Assembly (NCBI GenBank): GCA_945900455.1
Contig: CAMDJH010000030.1
Coordinates: 1-36,991 of the forward strand
DNA length: 36,991 bases
From: Akkermansia muciniphila
GTDB taxonomy: Bacteria; Verrucomicrobiota; Verrucomicrobiia; Limisphaerales; UBA9464
Direction of reading: 5' to 3'
A model generated the notes under the pieces. The model was not told the origin of the DNA. It saw only the letters and a program-made list of their open reading frames with translations, and made no database searches. Within the stretch, counting starts at the first letter, position 1; every line of letters starts with the position of its first letter. Shown here piece after piece: positions 7,846 through 16,664 of this stretch. The position numbers and the translations under genes are program-made.

Positions 7846-9387
7846 ATGAACGAACAGATCATTATCCTCGACTTCGGATCTCAGTATACGCAGGTCATCG
7901 CCCGAAGAATCCGCGAGTGCCAGGTATTCTCGACCATCCTGCGCTTTGACACGCCGGCGGCGGAGATCGCCCGATTGGCTCCACGAGGACTCATTCTTTC
8001 GGGTGGCCCGAACTCGGTGTATGCGGCCGATGCTCCCGTTCCCGACATCGGTATTTTCAATCTTGGAATTCCGATTTTGGGCATCTGTTACGGGGTGCAG
8101 ATTTTCGCGCATTTCCTCGGAGGCAAGGTCGAGAAGGGCACCAAGCGGGAGTACGGGAAAGGAACGTTGACGCTGCGGGACGCGAAATGTCCATTATTCC
8201 GCAAGCTGCCGAAGACACTGCAGGTCTGGAATTCGCACGGGGACAAACTATCCCGGTTGCCCACCGGTTTCAAAGCGGTGGCGATCACGGACAACTCCGA
8301 GTACGCCGCCATCGAGCACCCCGCCAAACAACTCTATGGCATTCAGTTTCATCCGGAGGTGGCGCACACACCGCGAGGAAAGGAAATCATCGCCAATTTT
8401 GTGCATGGCATTTGCCGGAGCGGGTCGGGTTGGACCATGCGGCACTACCGAGATCAGGCCATCGAGGAAATCCGCGCCCAGGTTGGGAAGGAGCGAGTTC
8501 TGCTCGGCCTCAGCGGCGGCGTCGATTCAAGTGTTGCGGCCGCACTCCTGCACGAAGCGGTTGGGGAACAGTTGACCTGCATTTTTGTAAACAATGGATT
8601 GTTGCGCGCCCGCGAGGCGGAAGTTGTCCGGGAGGTCTTCGGCCGCCATTTCAAAATCCGCCTCCAATACGAGGATGCGTCGGACCTGTTCATGCGCCGA
8701 CTTCGCGGAGTAACCGATCCCGAGCGGAAGCGTAAAATTATCGGCCGCACGTTTATCGAGGTCTTTCAGGCCGCAACACGCCGGGCCGGGAAGGCGCGAT
8801 TCCTCGCCCAGGGAACCCTCTATCCCGATGTGATCGAATCCGTCCCCATTGCCGGTAATCCTGCCGCGATGATCAAATCCCACCACAACGTGGGCGGCCT
8901 CCCGAAGAAAATGAAATTCTCGCTGGTCGAACCCCTCAGGTACCTGTTCAAGGATGAAGTTCGGGCACTGGGACTCGAACTCGGGCTTCCGGCCGAAATC
9001 GTAAATCGCCAACCCTTCCCCGGCCCGGGCCTGGCCGTCCGTGTCCTCGGTGAGGTGAGCCGCAAGAAGTGTGACATCCTTCGCAAGGCCGATGCGATCG
9101 TGGTTGAAGAGATGAAGTCCACCGGATGGTACTACAAGATCTGGCAGAGCTTCGCCGTCCTGCTTCCGATTCGCAGCGTGGGTGTCATGGGAGACGAACG
9201 AACCTACGATTTCACGATCGCGTTGCGGGCGGTCGAATCCCAGGACGGTATGACCGCTGACTGGGTTAAGCTTCCGTACGACCTGCTGGAGCGGCTCTCG
9301 AGCCGGATCATCAATGAGGTGAAGGGCGTCAACCGGTGCGTCTTCGATATCACGAGCAAGCCACCGGGGACCATCGAGTGGGAGTGA
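7846..9387 (+). CDS. guaA: GMP synthase (glutamine-hydrolysing)
   Basis: This enzyme aminates XMP to GMP using glutamine and ATP, the last step of guanine nucleotide synthesis, in the cytoplasm. It has 513 residues from the ATG at 7846 (E. coli 525). The class I glutamine amidotransferase triad is complete: Cys81 in GICYGVQ, His169 and Glu171 in FHPEV. The ATP-pyrophosphatase PP-loop is SGGVDSS at 223-229. The C-terminal dimerisation domain ends in the conserved KPPGTIEWE. The start was chosen because [14 protein letters not shown] is the family's usual N-terminus; an open frame upstream reads through the tandem repeat and is not coding. No Shine-Dalgarno sequence is seen. It lies 76 bp after the DUF1549/DUF1553 gene in the same direction, with no functional link evident. 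Confidence 0.97.
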   Translation: MNEQIIILDFGSQYTQVIARRIRECQVFSTILRFDTPAAEIARLAPRGLILSGGPNSVYAADAPVPDIGIFNLGIPILGICYGVQIFAHFLGGKVEKGTKREYGKGTLTLRDAKCPLFRKLPKTLQVWNSHGDKLSRLPTGFKAVAITDNSEYAAIEHPAKQLYGIQFHPEVAHTPRGKEIIANFVHGICRSGSGWTMRHYRDQAIEEIRAQVGKERVLLGLSGGVDSSVAAALLHEAVGEQLTCIFVNNGLLRAREAEVVREVFGRHFKIRLQYEDASDLFMRRLRGVTDPERKRKIIGRTFIEVFQAATRRAGKARFLAQGTLYPDVIESVPIAGNPAAMIKSHHNVGGLPKKMKFSLVEPLRYLFKDEVRALGLELGLPAEIVNRQPFPGPGLAVRVLGEVSRKKCDILRKADAIVVEEMKSTGWYYKIWQSFAVLLPIRSVGVMGDERTYDFTIALRAVESQDGMTADWVKLPYDLLERLSSRIINEVKGVNRCVFDITSKPPGTIEWE

Positions 9388-9450
9388 CTTGTCACGCCGG
9401 TACACTCGACGGGCCCGTGATTTTTTGCGATCCCCACGGTCCAAACCTCC

Positions 9451-10377
9451 ATGTATCGCCTCCAGCTCGTCAGTGGGGAAGAATCCGGGCCTCTCACGGC
9501 CACACAGGTTCGTGGTTGGCTTATCACCGGCCGGGCGGATGTTGGCACCAGGGTCCTGAGGGGGAACGAAGACAACTGGCGGGCGATCGCGGATTTTGAC
9601 GAGTTTGCCACGGGGTTTCAGAATGCGACGATCGCTCCCACCTCGTTGACAGAGTTTTCCGCCCGTCCCTTCTGCGGGCTGGCCGTGCTCTCAATCACCA
9701 TCGCAGCGCTGTGCCTGGTCACCGGCCTGATTGCCGCTATCCAACTCCCATGGTCCTACAGTCGGGGACTCATCGTCGGAGTCCGGACCTACAATTGGTT
9801 CGGCATCCTTGGCATGCTCAGCGCTTTCCTCAGTTTTGAGCATGTTACGAGCGGAATAAGGTCCGTTCGGGGCCGAAATTTGGCACTCACCGGCGGCTTG
9901 TTCTCCGCTTTCTGCGTTGCGGCAGGAGTCTACGCCAACGTTCGTATCGTCTCTGAAGTGACCCGGAACTATCAGCAGCGGGTTGCCACTAATCCACGGG
10001 TGCTTCGTTTCGGAGATCTCCCCGACAATCAACTGGCCGCAAAACAGTTGATCATCGCCGCCCGTGCGCTGACGAATGTCCCCGCCGCGTCTGCCTGGTT
10101 CGAAGCGCTGGGGCCCGCAGTCGCCGATTTGGATGCTACGGGCCGCGGCTTAAACTTTGCGCTGAACACCCGTGTAGAAGGGCGCCGACAGGCCGGGTTG
10201 CGACGGGACACTGTCATCTTCTTTGAAACCGGGCGAGTGGGAACAAATCTGGCCGGAGGTGCCGATCTGCTCCGAAGATCAACCGGATCCAAAGATCGGA
10301 TCGCGGTGGCACTCGCGGACGGCCGAGCAATTCTGATCTCTGGATCCGAGGCAGCGAGACTGCGTTGGGTCCCTTAA
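9451..10377 (+). CDS. GYF_2-domain membrane protein with pseudopilin-like C-terminus
   Basis: The product has 308 residues. Residues 1-50 fit a GYF_2 (DUF4339-type) domain: YRLQLVSGEESGPLTATQV, then a Trp at 43 in the DNWRAI motif. Three hydrophobic helices follow at about 74-97, 115-133 and 144-163, so the GYF domain is probably cytoplasmic and tethered to the membrane. The C-terminal part ends in DRIAVALADGRAILI, which resembles the DG-containing tail of PVC pseudopilin-like proteins. Such GYF-membrane fusions are frequent and uncharacterised in Verrucomicrobiota and Planctomycetota. It begins 63 bp after guaA and ends just before a terminator shared with the convergent rplQ. The function is unknown; a scaffold role through proline-rich partners would only be a guess. 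Confidence 0.75.
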   Translation: MYRLQLVSGEESGPLTATQVRGWLITGRADVGTRVLRGNEDNWRAIADFDEFATGFQNATIAPTSLTEFSARPFCGLAVLSITIAALCLVTGLIAAIQLPWSYSRGLIVGVRTYNWFGILGMLSAFLSFEHVTSGIRSVRGRNLALTGGLFSAFCVAAGVYANVRIVSEVTRNYQQRVATNPRVLRFGDLPDNQLAAKQLIIAARALTNVPAASAWFEALGPAVADLDATGRGLNFALNTRVEGRRQAGLRRDTVIFFETGRVGTNLAGGADLLRRSTGSKDRIAVALADGRAILISGSEAARLRWVP

Positions 10378-10422
10378 AAAAAGAACGCCCGCACGAAGCG
10401 GGCGCTCCTGGCGGGCGTTCTT
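10376..10422 (-). terminator. Intrinsic terminator of the ribosomal protein cluster
   Basis: AAGAACGCCCGC (10381-10392) and GCGGGCGTTCTT (10411-10422) form a perfect 12-bp stem. Read on the minus strand, the hairpin follows the rplQ stop codon by 22 bp and is followed by seven T residues (10376-10382), a textbook Rho-independent terminator. On the plus strand it lies just after the GYF-protein stop codon and may terminate that transcript too, although the T-run on that side is poor. Confidence 0.92.
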
Positions 10423-10444
10423 GTAAAACTCGCGCTTACACCGC

Positions 10445-10963
10445 TTAAGCTTTGCCGGCCGTCGCGGCCTTCTCCGTCGCGGGTTCGGTAGGAACTGCGT
10501 CGGCAGGTGCGATTGGCAATTCAACAAGCTCGAGGATCGCCAATTGGGCTGAATCCCCGTTTCGCTGTCCGAGCCGGATGATTCGTGTATACCCCCCCAT
10601 GCGGTCCTTGAAAACAGGGGCAATCTTGTCAAAGAGGATATGAACAACGTCGTGTTCGTTGCGCCACGCTTCGCGAACCACCTTGCCCTTGCGGGTGGGT
10701 GTTCCATGAAAGAGGCTGCGCGGCTGTTGACGAAGCTTCGCCGCCGCCTGTCTGCGGGCGTGCACGTTATACTCCTTCTTCGCGCCAATGGCCGCACGGC
10801 CAAGCGTGATCAGCTTTTCGACCACGGGCCGAAGGACCTTCGCTTTCGTGAGCGTCGTCGTGATGCGGTGATGTTTGATGAAGCTGCAAGCCATGTTGGC
10901 AAGCATCGCATTGCGATGGTCGCCTTTGCGGCCAAGTTTCGCGTTGCGCTTAAGGTGGCGCAT
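10445..10963 (-). CDS. rplQ: 50S ribosomal protein L17
   Basis: This large-subunit protein sits near the peptide exit tunnel. It has 172 residues from the ATG at 10963 (MRHLKRNAKLGRKGDHR), the family's typical start; an upstream frame extension overlaps rpoA and is rejected. The conserved core ends near residue 125 (GDSAQLAILELVE). It is followed by a tail rich in Pro, Ala and Thr, making it about 45 residues longer than E. coli L17. It is the last gene of the cluster, 13 bp after rpoA and before the terminator. Confidence 0.96.
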   Translation of the reverse strand: MRHLKRNAKLGRKGDHRNAMLANMACSFIKHHRITTTLTKAKVLRPVVEKLITLGRAAIGAKKEYNVHARRQAAAKLRQQPRSLFHGTPTRKGKVVREAWRNEHDVVHILFDKIAPVFKDRMGGYTRIIRLGQRNGDSAQLAILELVELPIAPADAVPTEPATEKAATAGKA

Positions 10964-10976
10964 GAGAGTTCCGGGG

Positions 10977-11987
10977 TTAGAGTTTCTTGGTTTCGCCGAC
11001 CGGCTCCAACAGGGCCGGATCAATGTTCATGCCCAGCGTCAGGCCGAGAGCTTGGAGCTTTTCCTTGATCTCGTTCAGCGATTTCTTGCCGAAATTACGG
11101 TACTTAAGCATCTCCTGCTCGCTCTTCAAGGCCAACTGCCCGACGGAGGTGATGTTCGCGTTATTTAAGCAATTGGCAGCGCGGACACTCAGTTCGATCT
11201 CATTGACCGACATGTTGAGCAATTTCCGGAGCTTCGCCTTTTCATCGTCCTGGGGCTTAATCTCCTCCTCGAATTCGATGGCATTCTTGTCATACCCAAC
11301 GAATACGTCGAGGTGATGCTGGAGAATCGCTGACGCCTGCGTGAGGGCATCGTCGGGAGAAATGCGACCATCCGTCCAGATTTCTAGGATCAGCTTGTCG
11401 TAATCGGTCCGTTGCCCAACCCGGGCGGCCTCGACATTATATCGGACTCGCGAAACGGGAGAGAAAAGGGAGTCGATGGCGATAATTCCGATCGCCTGGT
11501 CGATCTTTTTATTTTCGTCCCACGGGCAGAACCCGCGGCCCACCTTGATCTCGAATTCCATCTCGAGCTTTTTCTTCCGGTCCAGCGTGCAAATGAGCTG
11601 CTCAGGGTTCACCAGTTCAATGTTTTGGTTCACCTGAATATCGGCGGCCGTCACGGCACCTTCCTTGTTCACCGAGAGGAGAAGCATTTGAGGCTCGCGG
11701 CTGTGGGCCTTGAACTTAATCTTTTTGAGGTTGAGGACGATGTCGGTGACATCCTCGACCACACCATCCACGGTGGTAAATTCGTGCATGGCCCCATCGA
11801 TTTTCACCGAAGTGATTCCGGCGCCTTCGAGGGACGAGAGCAACAGGCGTCGAATGGAATTGCCGATGGTGTGACCAAAGCCAGTTTCAAACGGCTCGGC
11901 CACGAACTTTGCGTAAGTCTGCGTCGCCGTTGACTCGTCTTTCGCAAGTCGCTTCGGCATTTCAAATCGTCCAAGTCGGATAGGCAT
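10977..11987 (-). CDS. rpoA: DNA-directed RNA polymerase subunit alpha
   Basis: The alpha subunit dimerises to nucleate RNA polymerase assembly and contacts activators and UP elements through its C-terminal domain. It has 336 residues. The N-terminal domain shows FGHTIGNSIRRLLLSSLEGA, the dimer and beta-contact region. The C-terminal domain from about 258 carries LSVRAANCLNNANI and YRNFGKKSLNEIKEKL, the helix-hairpin-helix DNA- and activator-binding part. The start at ATG 11987 (MPIRLGRFEMPKR) is favoured; an internal ATG at 11960 is possible. A 106-bp gap separates it from rpsD, the widest in the cluster, so an internal promoter there is conceivable, though none is clear. Confidence 0.97.
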   Translation of the reverse strand: MPIRLGRFEMPKRLAKDESTATQTYAKFVAEPFETGFGHTIGNSIRRLLLSSLEGAGITSVKIDGAMHEFTTVDGVVEDVTDIVLNLKKIKFKAHSREPQMLLLSVNKEGAVTAADIQVNQNIELVNPEQLICTLDRKKKLEMEFEIKVGRGFCPWDENKKIDQAIGIIAIDSLFSPVSRVRYNVEAARVGQRTDYDKLILEIWTDGRISPDDALTQASAILQHHLDVFVGYDKNAIEFEEEIKPQDDEKAKLRKLLNMSVNEIELSVRAANCLNNANITSVGQLALKSEQEMLKYRNFGKKSLNEIKEKLQALGLTLGMNIDPALLEPVGETKKL

Positions 11988-12093
11988 AGGTAATTAGGAT
12001 TGCAATTTTAAACTGGGCTGCCTGGATTATTACTCCCGGTTCCAGACTTCCCCATATAATTGCTACCAACCGCGAACCGCGCGGCAGGATTGC

Positions 12094-12702
12094 TTAACGG
12101 GAGTAAAATTCGACGATGGCCTGTTCGTTGGCAATCGGTTGGATTTCATCACGCGAAGGAACACGGAGCAAAGTGGCCTTCAGATGCTCCCGATCAAGAG
12201 AGACCCAATCGGGAACGACCCGAGCCGTCGATCCTTCGAGATTTTTCATGGCCATCTGTTTCGACTTCGGATGATCCCGGATCTCGATCACGTCATTGAC
12301 ACGAACTGCGAAGCTGGCAATTCCGGCCTTGCGGCCGTTTACCTTCACGTGTCCATGCGTAACCATCTGGCGGGCACCCGCCCGGGTGACACCAAAACCG
12401 CTGTGGTACACCAAATTGTCCAGGCGAGACTCCAAGATCTGGAGCATCTTCTCACCCGTGACACCACGCATCCGCAGCGCCCGCTCGTACACGTTTCGGA
12501 ATTGTCGCTCCAGAAGGCCGTAGTAATAGCGAAGTTTCTGCTTCTCGATTAACCCCACAGCGTAATCGCTGTGCTTGCGGCGGGATTTCGGGCCGTGAAC
12601 GCCGGGCGGATAGTTGCGGCGTTCGAGGTACTTTGAATTGCCAAAAATCGGCACACCAAAGCGGCGGCTGATGCGGACGCGCGGACCAGTATAACGAGCC
12701 AT
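12094..12702 (-). CDS. rpsD: 30S ribosomal protein S4
   Basis: S4 is a primary 16S rRNA-binding protein that starts small-subunit assembly; in other bacteria it represses the alpha operon translationally. It has 202 residues. It contains ARYTGPRVRISRRFG at the N-terminus, without the four-cysteine zinc site seen in some S4 proteins, and an S4 RNA-binding domain (LESRLDNLVYHSGFG; ARQMVTHGHVKVNG). It ends with FYSR. It is 41 bp downstream of rpsK. Confidence 0.97.
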   Translation of the reverse strand: MARYTGPRVRISRRFGVPIFGNSKYLERRNYPPGVHGPKSRRKHSDYAVGLIEKQKLRYYYGLLERQFRNVYERALRMRGVTGEKMLQILESRLDNLVYHSGFGVTRAGARQMVTHGHVKVNGRKAGIASFAVRVNDVIEIRDHPKSKQMAMKNLEGSTARVVPDWVSLDREHLKATLLRVPSRDEIQPIANEQAIVEFYSR

Positions 12703-12743
12703 GACCGGAAAAGATAAAAGAAAGGTTGAAAGCGAAAAATGAA

Positions 12744-13358
12744 CTAAACACGGCGCTTTTTGCGCGGGCGGCAGCCGTTGTGAGGGATGGGGGTTACATC
12801 CTTGATCGAAGTAATGTCCATCCCGATCGCCTGCAAAGCGCGGATTGCAGACTCACGACCGGACCCGGGGCCATTGACCCGAACTTCGATCTCCCGCATG
12901 CCGTGTGACATTGCCTGGCGGGCGGCATCCTGGGCCGCCTGCTGCGCTGCAAATGCGGTGCTCTTACGCGATCCTTTGAACCCTACTCGACCGGCCGTGC
13001 TCCATCCAATCGTATTGCCCTGCATGTCCGTGATGGTCACCTGGGTATTGTTAAATGTTGCGAGGATATTCGCCACGCCAGCGGTAATATTCTTCGAACC
13101 CTTTGCCTTGATTATCTTCTTGGCGTTGGGGTCGTCTCCCAACAACTCAGCGGCAGACGGTGCTACCGCTGCTGCCGCCACGGTTGGAGCCGCGGCGTTG
13201 GCACTAGTCGCCGGCGCGGTGGAAGCCTGCGCAGCTGCGGCGGCAGCGGACGCGGCGGTGGCTGGCTTCTTCGCCTTGGCCGGTTTCTCAGCCGCGGGTG
13301 CGGTTGCCTCGCCCTCTTTCTTAGCCGGGGCCTTCTTAGGCTTAATTTCGTCAGGCAT
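12744..13358 (-). CDS. rpsK: 30S ribosomal protein S11 with Ala/Lys/Pro-rich N-terminal extension
   Basis: S11 lies on the platform of the small subunit and contacts the mRNA near the E site. The conserved domain starts around residue 80 ([20 protein letters not shown]) and ends with the family's [13 protein letters not shown]. Before it are about 75 extra residues: a Lys-rich start, then long Ala runs with Pro and Thr (roughly 33-70). The total is 204 residues against about 129 in E. coli. The ATG at 13358 is 25 bp after rpsM, and no good start or ribosome binding site is seen nearer the core. The extension is therefore probably translated. Its role is unknown. Confidence 0.93.
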   Translation of the reverse strand: MPDEIKPKKAPAKKEGEATAPAAEKPAKAKKPATAASAAAAAAQASTAPATSANAAAPTVAAAAVAPSAAELLGDDPNAKKIIKAKGSKNITAGVANILATFNNTQVTITDMQGNTIGWSTAGRVGFKGSRKSTAFAAQQAAQDAARQAMSHGMREIEVRVNGPGSGRESAIRALQAIGMDITSIKDVTPIPHNGCRPRKKRRV

Positions 13359-13383
13359 GGTCTCGAATCAGGTGGTAAATTGT

Positions 13384-13779
13384 CTAGTGAATGCCTGTTT
13401 TGGCATTTGGATTCCGCTGCACACCCACGGTCCGGCGGGGACCTTTTCGGGTTCGGGAATTTGTCTGCGTCCGTTGACCTCGCACTGGAAGGCTGCGAAG
13501 ATGGCGCTGACCGCGATACGATTTGATCGCCTGCAGGCGCTTTAGATTGAGGCCCAATTCCCTCCGCAGGTCCCCCTCAATCACATATTTGCCCTCCTGG
13601 ATCGCGTTAACGATCTGAGACAGCTGGTTCTCGGAGAGGTTCTTTGCCCGGACCGCGGGATCAATGTTCGCTCGAGTCAGAATCTCGCGAGCATTCACCG
13701 GGCCCAGCCCATAGACATAGCGGAGGGCAATGTCCACCCTCTTCTCTCCTGGAATATCAACACCTAAAATTCTTGGCAT
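13384..13779 (-). CDS. rpsM: 30S ribosomal protein S13
   Basis: S13 forms inter-subunit bridges at the head of the small subunit and contacts P-site tRNA. It has 131 residues. MPRILGVDIPGEKRVDIAL opens the conserved helix-two-turn-helix domain. The basic tail contains the RGQRTQTNSRTRKGPR motif that reaches the tRNA. It then continues about 12 residues beyond the usual end. It starts 27 bp after rpmJ, giving the usual rpmJ-rpsM-rpsK-rpsD-rpoA-rplQ order. Confidence 0.97.
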   Translation of the reverse strand: MPRILGVDIPGEKRVDIALRYVYGLGPVNAREILTRANIDPAVRAKNLSENQLSQIVNAIQEGKYVIEGDLRRELGLNLKRLQAIKSYRGQRHLRSLPVRGQRTQTNSRTRKGPRRTVGVQRNPNAKTGIH

Positions 13780-13806
13780 ACTTTTCCTGTTTCCGTGCTC
13801 CCGGAC

Positions 13807-13920
13807 TTAGCCCTGTCGCTGTTTGTGCCGAGCGTTTGAACATATCACCCGGATCACACCCTTGCGGCGGACTATCTTGCAGTTTACACAAAGTTTTTTG
13901 ACTGATGCGCGCACTTTCAT
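13807..13920 (-). CDS. rpmJ: 50S ribosomal protein L36
   Basis: This 37-residue protein starts at ATG 13920 with [15 protein letters not shown] and stops at 13807. It has a zinc-ribbon: Cys11, Cys14, Cys27 and His32 are all present, so this is the zinc-binding form of L36. It is expected between map and rpsM, where it lies with gaps of 28 and 27 bp. It is easily missed because of its size. Confidence 0.96.
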   Translation of the reverse strand: MKVRASVKKLCVNCKIVRRKGVIRVICSNARHKQRQG

Positions 13921-13948
13921 CGTGTTTCCAAATTGTTACTCCGTACCC

Positions 13949-14722
13949 TCAGTACAGGTCCGGTAAATCGTCTCTTGTCAGTATTTCTGGATCCCCATCG
14001 GTCACCAGAACCGTATGTTCAAAGTGGGCCGCAAACTGACGATCTTGCGTTACCACCGTCCAACCATCTTCCAAAATCTTCACCGCCGGCTTCCCCGCAG
14101 TCACCATAGGCTCAATGGCGATAGTCATACCCGGCTTCAAACGTACCCCACCCCGCCGCCCATCGTCGTAATTCGGAACTTGCGGATCTTCGTGCACCGA
14201 TCGGCCGACACCGTGCCCGCAAAATTCGCGAACGACTCCAAACCCATTCGTCTCCACTCGCTTTTGCACCGCACGGCCCACCGCCGTGACGCTGTTGCCA
14301 GCTCGCGCAAAAGAAACACCATCGTACAAAGCTTTTATGGTTACGTCCATTAGTTTTTGCGCTGCCGGAGTACAACCCCCGCACGCGACCGTCATTGCCA
14401 CATCACCTACCATGCCCTCAAATCGAACACCTACATCCAGTTTAACCAAATCTCCCAATTGAAGTCGGCGGCGATCACCGATTCCGTGAATCACACCTTC
14501 ATTGACAGAAATGCAACACTGACCGGGGAAATCCCGATACCGATGAAAGGCACTAATTGCCCCTTCTCGACGGATTATTTCGCCCACTCTTACGTCAAGA
14601 TCATAGGTGGTCACACCCGGTACCACCAACCGCGACGCCTCACGCAATACACAGGCCGCAACGGTTCCTGCCCTCCGCATGGACTCAATCTCACTTGCAC
14701 TCTTGAGGACGCTCCTGCTCAT
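13949..14722 (-). CDS. map: Methionine aminopeptidase, type I
   Basis: The enzyme removes the initiator methionine from nascent proteins at the ribosome. From ATG 14722 it is 257 residues long. All five metal ligands are visible: Asp96, Asp107, His170 (FCGHGVG), Glu204 (IAIEPM) and Glu235 (FEHT). The substrate-binding His79 lies in VIHGIG. A strong GGGGAGG site lies 15 bases before ATG 14722 and only three bases before an in-frame TTG at 14734, so the start is ambiguous by four residues. The gene sits between secY and rpmJ as in many bacteria, but without adk or infA beside it. Confidence 0.96.
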   Translation of the reverse strand: MSRSVLKSASEIESMRRAGTVAACVLREASRLVVPGVTTYDLDVRVGEIIRREGAISAFHRYRDFPGQCCISVNEGVIHGIGDRRRLQLGDLVKLDVGVRFEGMVGDVAMTVACGGCTPAAQKLMDVTIKALYDGVSFARAGNSVTAVGRAVQKRVETNGFGVVREFCGHGVGRSVHEDPQVPNYDDGRRGGVRLKPGMTIAIEPMVTAGKPAVKILEDGWTVVTQDRQFAAHFEHTVLVTDGDPEILTRDDLPDLY

Positions 14723-14794
14723 AACGTCAGGCAATCGCCTCCCCTGCGTCCCAGCTACGTTCCATCCCAGTCACTGCCAAAGAACCATTAAAAT

Positions 14795-16177
14795 TTACGA
14801 TCGCCCTCGAATGCGACCCTTTTGCAAAAAACCATCGTAATGTCGCATCAGTAAGTGCGACTCCATCTGTCGCATCGTGTCCAAGAGGACACCCACCGTA
14901 ATCAACAGGGAGGTGCCCCCAAAGAAGCTCGCTACATTCGGGTCAATTCGAAGAAATCGGGTCAAGAGCAACGGAACTACAGCTATCAGTACCAAGAATA
15001 TGGCACCGGCCAGAGTCACTCGGCTCATTGTGTTGTGGAGAAAATCGCTGGTAGCGCTTCCGGGACGGATTCCCGGAATGTAGCCCCCGTATTTTTTGAG
15101 GTCATCCGCAACCTGCAATTCGTTAAATTGAGTTGCGACCCAAAAATACGAGAAGAAAAGGATCATCAGCGCATACAGGGAGAGGTAAATCCATCCACCG
15201 TCACCGCGACTCAAGGCGGATCCGATGTCCCTCAACAGGTTCATCTTGGTTATCTCCCCTATTTTCGACAGAATCATTCCCGGAAACATGAGGATTGCTG
15301 AGGCAAAGATGACGGGCATGACCCCGGCATAATTCACTCGCAGCGGCATGAAGGAAGTTCCGCCGGAATACACTTTGCGCCCTACGGCCCGCTGTGCGTA
15401 TTGGACAGGTATTTTGCGCTGGCCCTGAGTCACCATGATGACGCCTCCGATCACGATGAACAAGAGTCCAATGAGCAAGACGGCATGAGTCCAATTGTAT
15501 TCGCGAAGCGAGGGATCTGCGGGGAAAAACATCACCCGCAATGCATGGAAGGCCAGGGGAAGCCTAGCGAGAATGCCAATGGTGATGATCAGCGACACAC
15601 CATTGCCAACTCCTCTCTCAGTAATCTGTTCACCCAACCACATCATCACAAGAGTTCCTGTCGTGAGTATGATAACCGTTTGGATTCGATAGAGCCAAAC
15701 GTTGTCAATGGTGACGATCTTCTGATTGAATTCGAATACCTGCGGATTCTCCCAACTGAGCGCTAGCACGAGTCCCTGCCCAACGCAGAGCAACACAGTG
15801 AGATACCGACCGTAGGCCACAATTTTCGCGCGGCCTCCTTCCTCCCGAGCAAGTTTACCAAGACCCGGAATGACTGCCGTAAGCAGCTGAATAATGATCG
15901 TCGCGGAGATGTACGGCATTATCCCCAAGGCTCCAACGGCGCATTTTTCCAAGCCACCGCCGGTGAAAAGGCTATAGAATCCGATCGCTCCACTCCCCCC
16001 GATTCGTTTGGCTTGTTCGTCGAAATGTTGCTGTAGTGCAGCACCATCAAGGCCCGGAATGGGCACCAACATGATCAGTCGGGCTGCAGTAAGCAGCAAC
16101 GCTGTGAAAAGGATTCGGGAACGGAGCTCCGGAATCTTAAAACAATTCGCAAGCGTTTGAAGGAGGCGGCCTATCAT
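14795..16177 (-). CDS. secY: Preprotein translocase subunit SecY
   Basis: SecY is the channel of the Sec translocon in the inner membrane. It passes unfolded proteins and inserts membrane proteins. It has 460 residues with about ten hydrophobic helices. Family landmarks include LVPIPGLD in the first loop, GIMPYISATIIIQLL in helix 2, and the cytoplasmic QGQRKIPVQYA segment that contacts SecA and the ribosome. The carboxyl end carries MRQMESHLLMRHYDGF. The start is ATG 16177, 33 bp after rplO, with no clear ribosome binding site. Several proteins in this window carry Sec or lipoprotein signals and would use this channel. Confidence 0.97.
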   Translation of the reverse strand: MIGRLLQTLANCFKIPELRSRILFTALLLTAARLIMLVPIPGLDGAALQQHFDEQAKRIGGSGAIGFYSLFTGGGLEKCAVGALGIMPYISATIIIQLLTAVIPGLGKLAREEGGRAKIVAYGRYLTVLLCVGQGLVLALSWENPQVFEFNQKIVTIDNVWLYRIQTVIILTTGTLVMMWLGEQITERGVGNGVSLIITIGILARLPLAFHALRVMFFPADPSLREYNWTHAVLLIGLLFIVIGGVIMVTQGQRKIPVQYAQRAVGRKVYSGGTSFMPLRVNYAGVMPVIFASAILMFPGMILSKIGEITKMNLLRDIGSALSRGDGGWIYLSLYALMILFFSYFWVATQFNELQVADDLKKYGGYIPGIRPGSATSDFLHNTMSRVTLAGAIFLVLIAVVPLLLTRFLRIDPNVASFFGGTSLLITVGVLLDTMRQMESHLLMRHYDGFLQKGRIRGRS

Positions 16178-16210
16178 GTTGTAAAAAGGAAGTGCGGCGA
16201 AGGGACGGGA

Positions 16211-16660
16211 TTACCGGGTGACCACTTCGGCGGTTCCTCCAAGTTTCTCAATGGCAGACCGGGCGGAAGCGGAGAAGGCAGACACCTTGACCGTGAGCTT
16301 TCGGGTAAGAGAACCCAAACCAAGCACCTTAATCCCGGCGCTGCGCCCGTTGGCAAGACCGGCGGCACGAAGCGCCGCTTCGTCAACGGTGGCGCCATCC
16401 GCAAATGTATTCAAGTCGGAGAGATTGATCGGCAAGTAAACCGTCGTAAACCGGGCATTGTTGAATCCACGCTTGGGCAGCCGGCGGATGAGGGGCATCT
16501 GTCCGCCCTCGAAGCCAATGCGGATTGAAGAACCGGAGCGTGCGCTCTGGCCCTTGCCGCCTCGACCGGATGTTTTGCCGTGTCCACTGGACTCGCCGAT
16601 TCCTAGGCGCTTCCGACGATGCTTAGATCCCGGGCGGGGTTTGAGGTCGTGCAGTCGCAT
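16211..16660 (-). CDS. rplO: 50S ribosomal protein L15
   Basis: L15 is a late-assembling large-subunit protein. It has 149 residues, the normal length. The Gly/Arg-rich N-terminus (MRLHDLKPRPGSKHRRKRLG, then GHGKTSGRGGKGQ) threads into 23S rRNA. The folded C-terminal domain follows. The gene starts only 4 bp after rpsE ends, leaving no space for rpmD (L30), which usually lies between them. Confidence 0.97.
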   Translation of the reverse strand: MRLHDLKPRPGSKHRRKRLGIGESSGHGKTSGRGGKGQSARSGSSIRIGFEGGQMPLIRRLPKRGFNNARFTTVYLPINLSDLNTFADGATVDEAALRAAGLANGRSAGIKVLGLGSLTRKLTVKVSAFSASARSAIEKLGGTAEVVTR

Positions 16661-16664
16661 AAAA

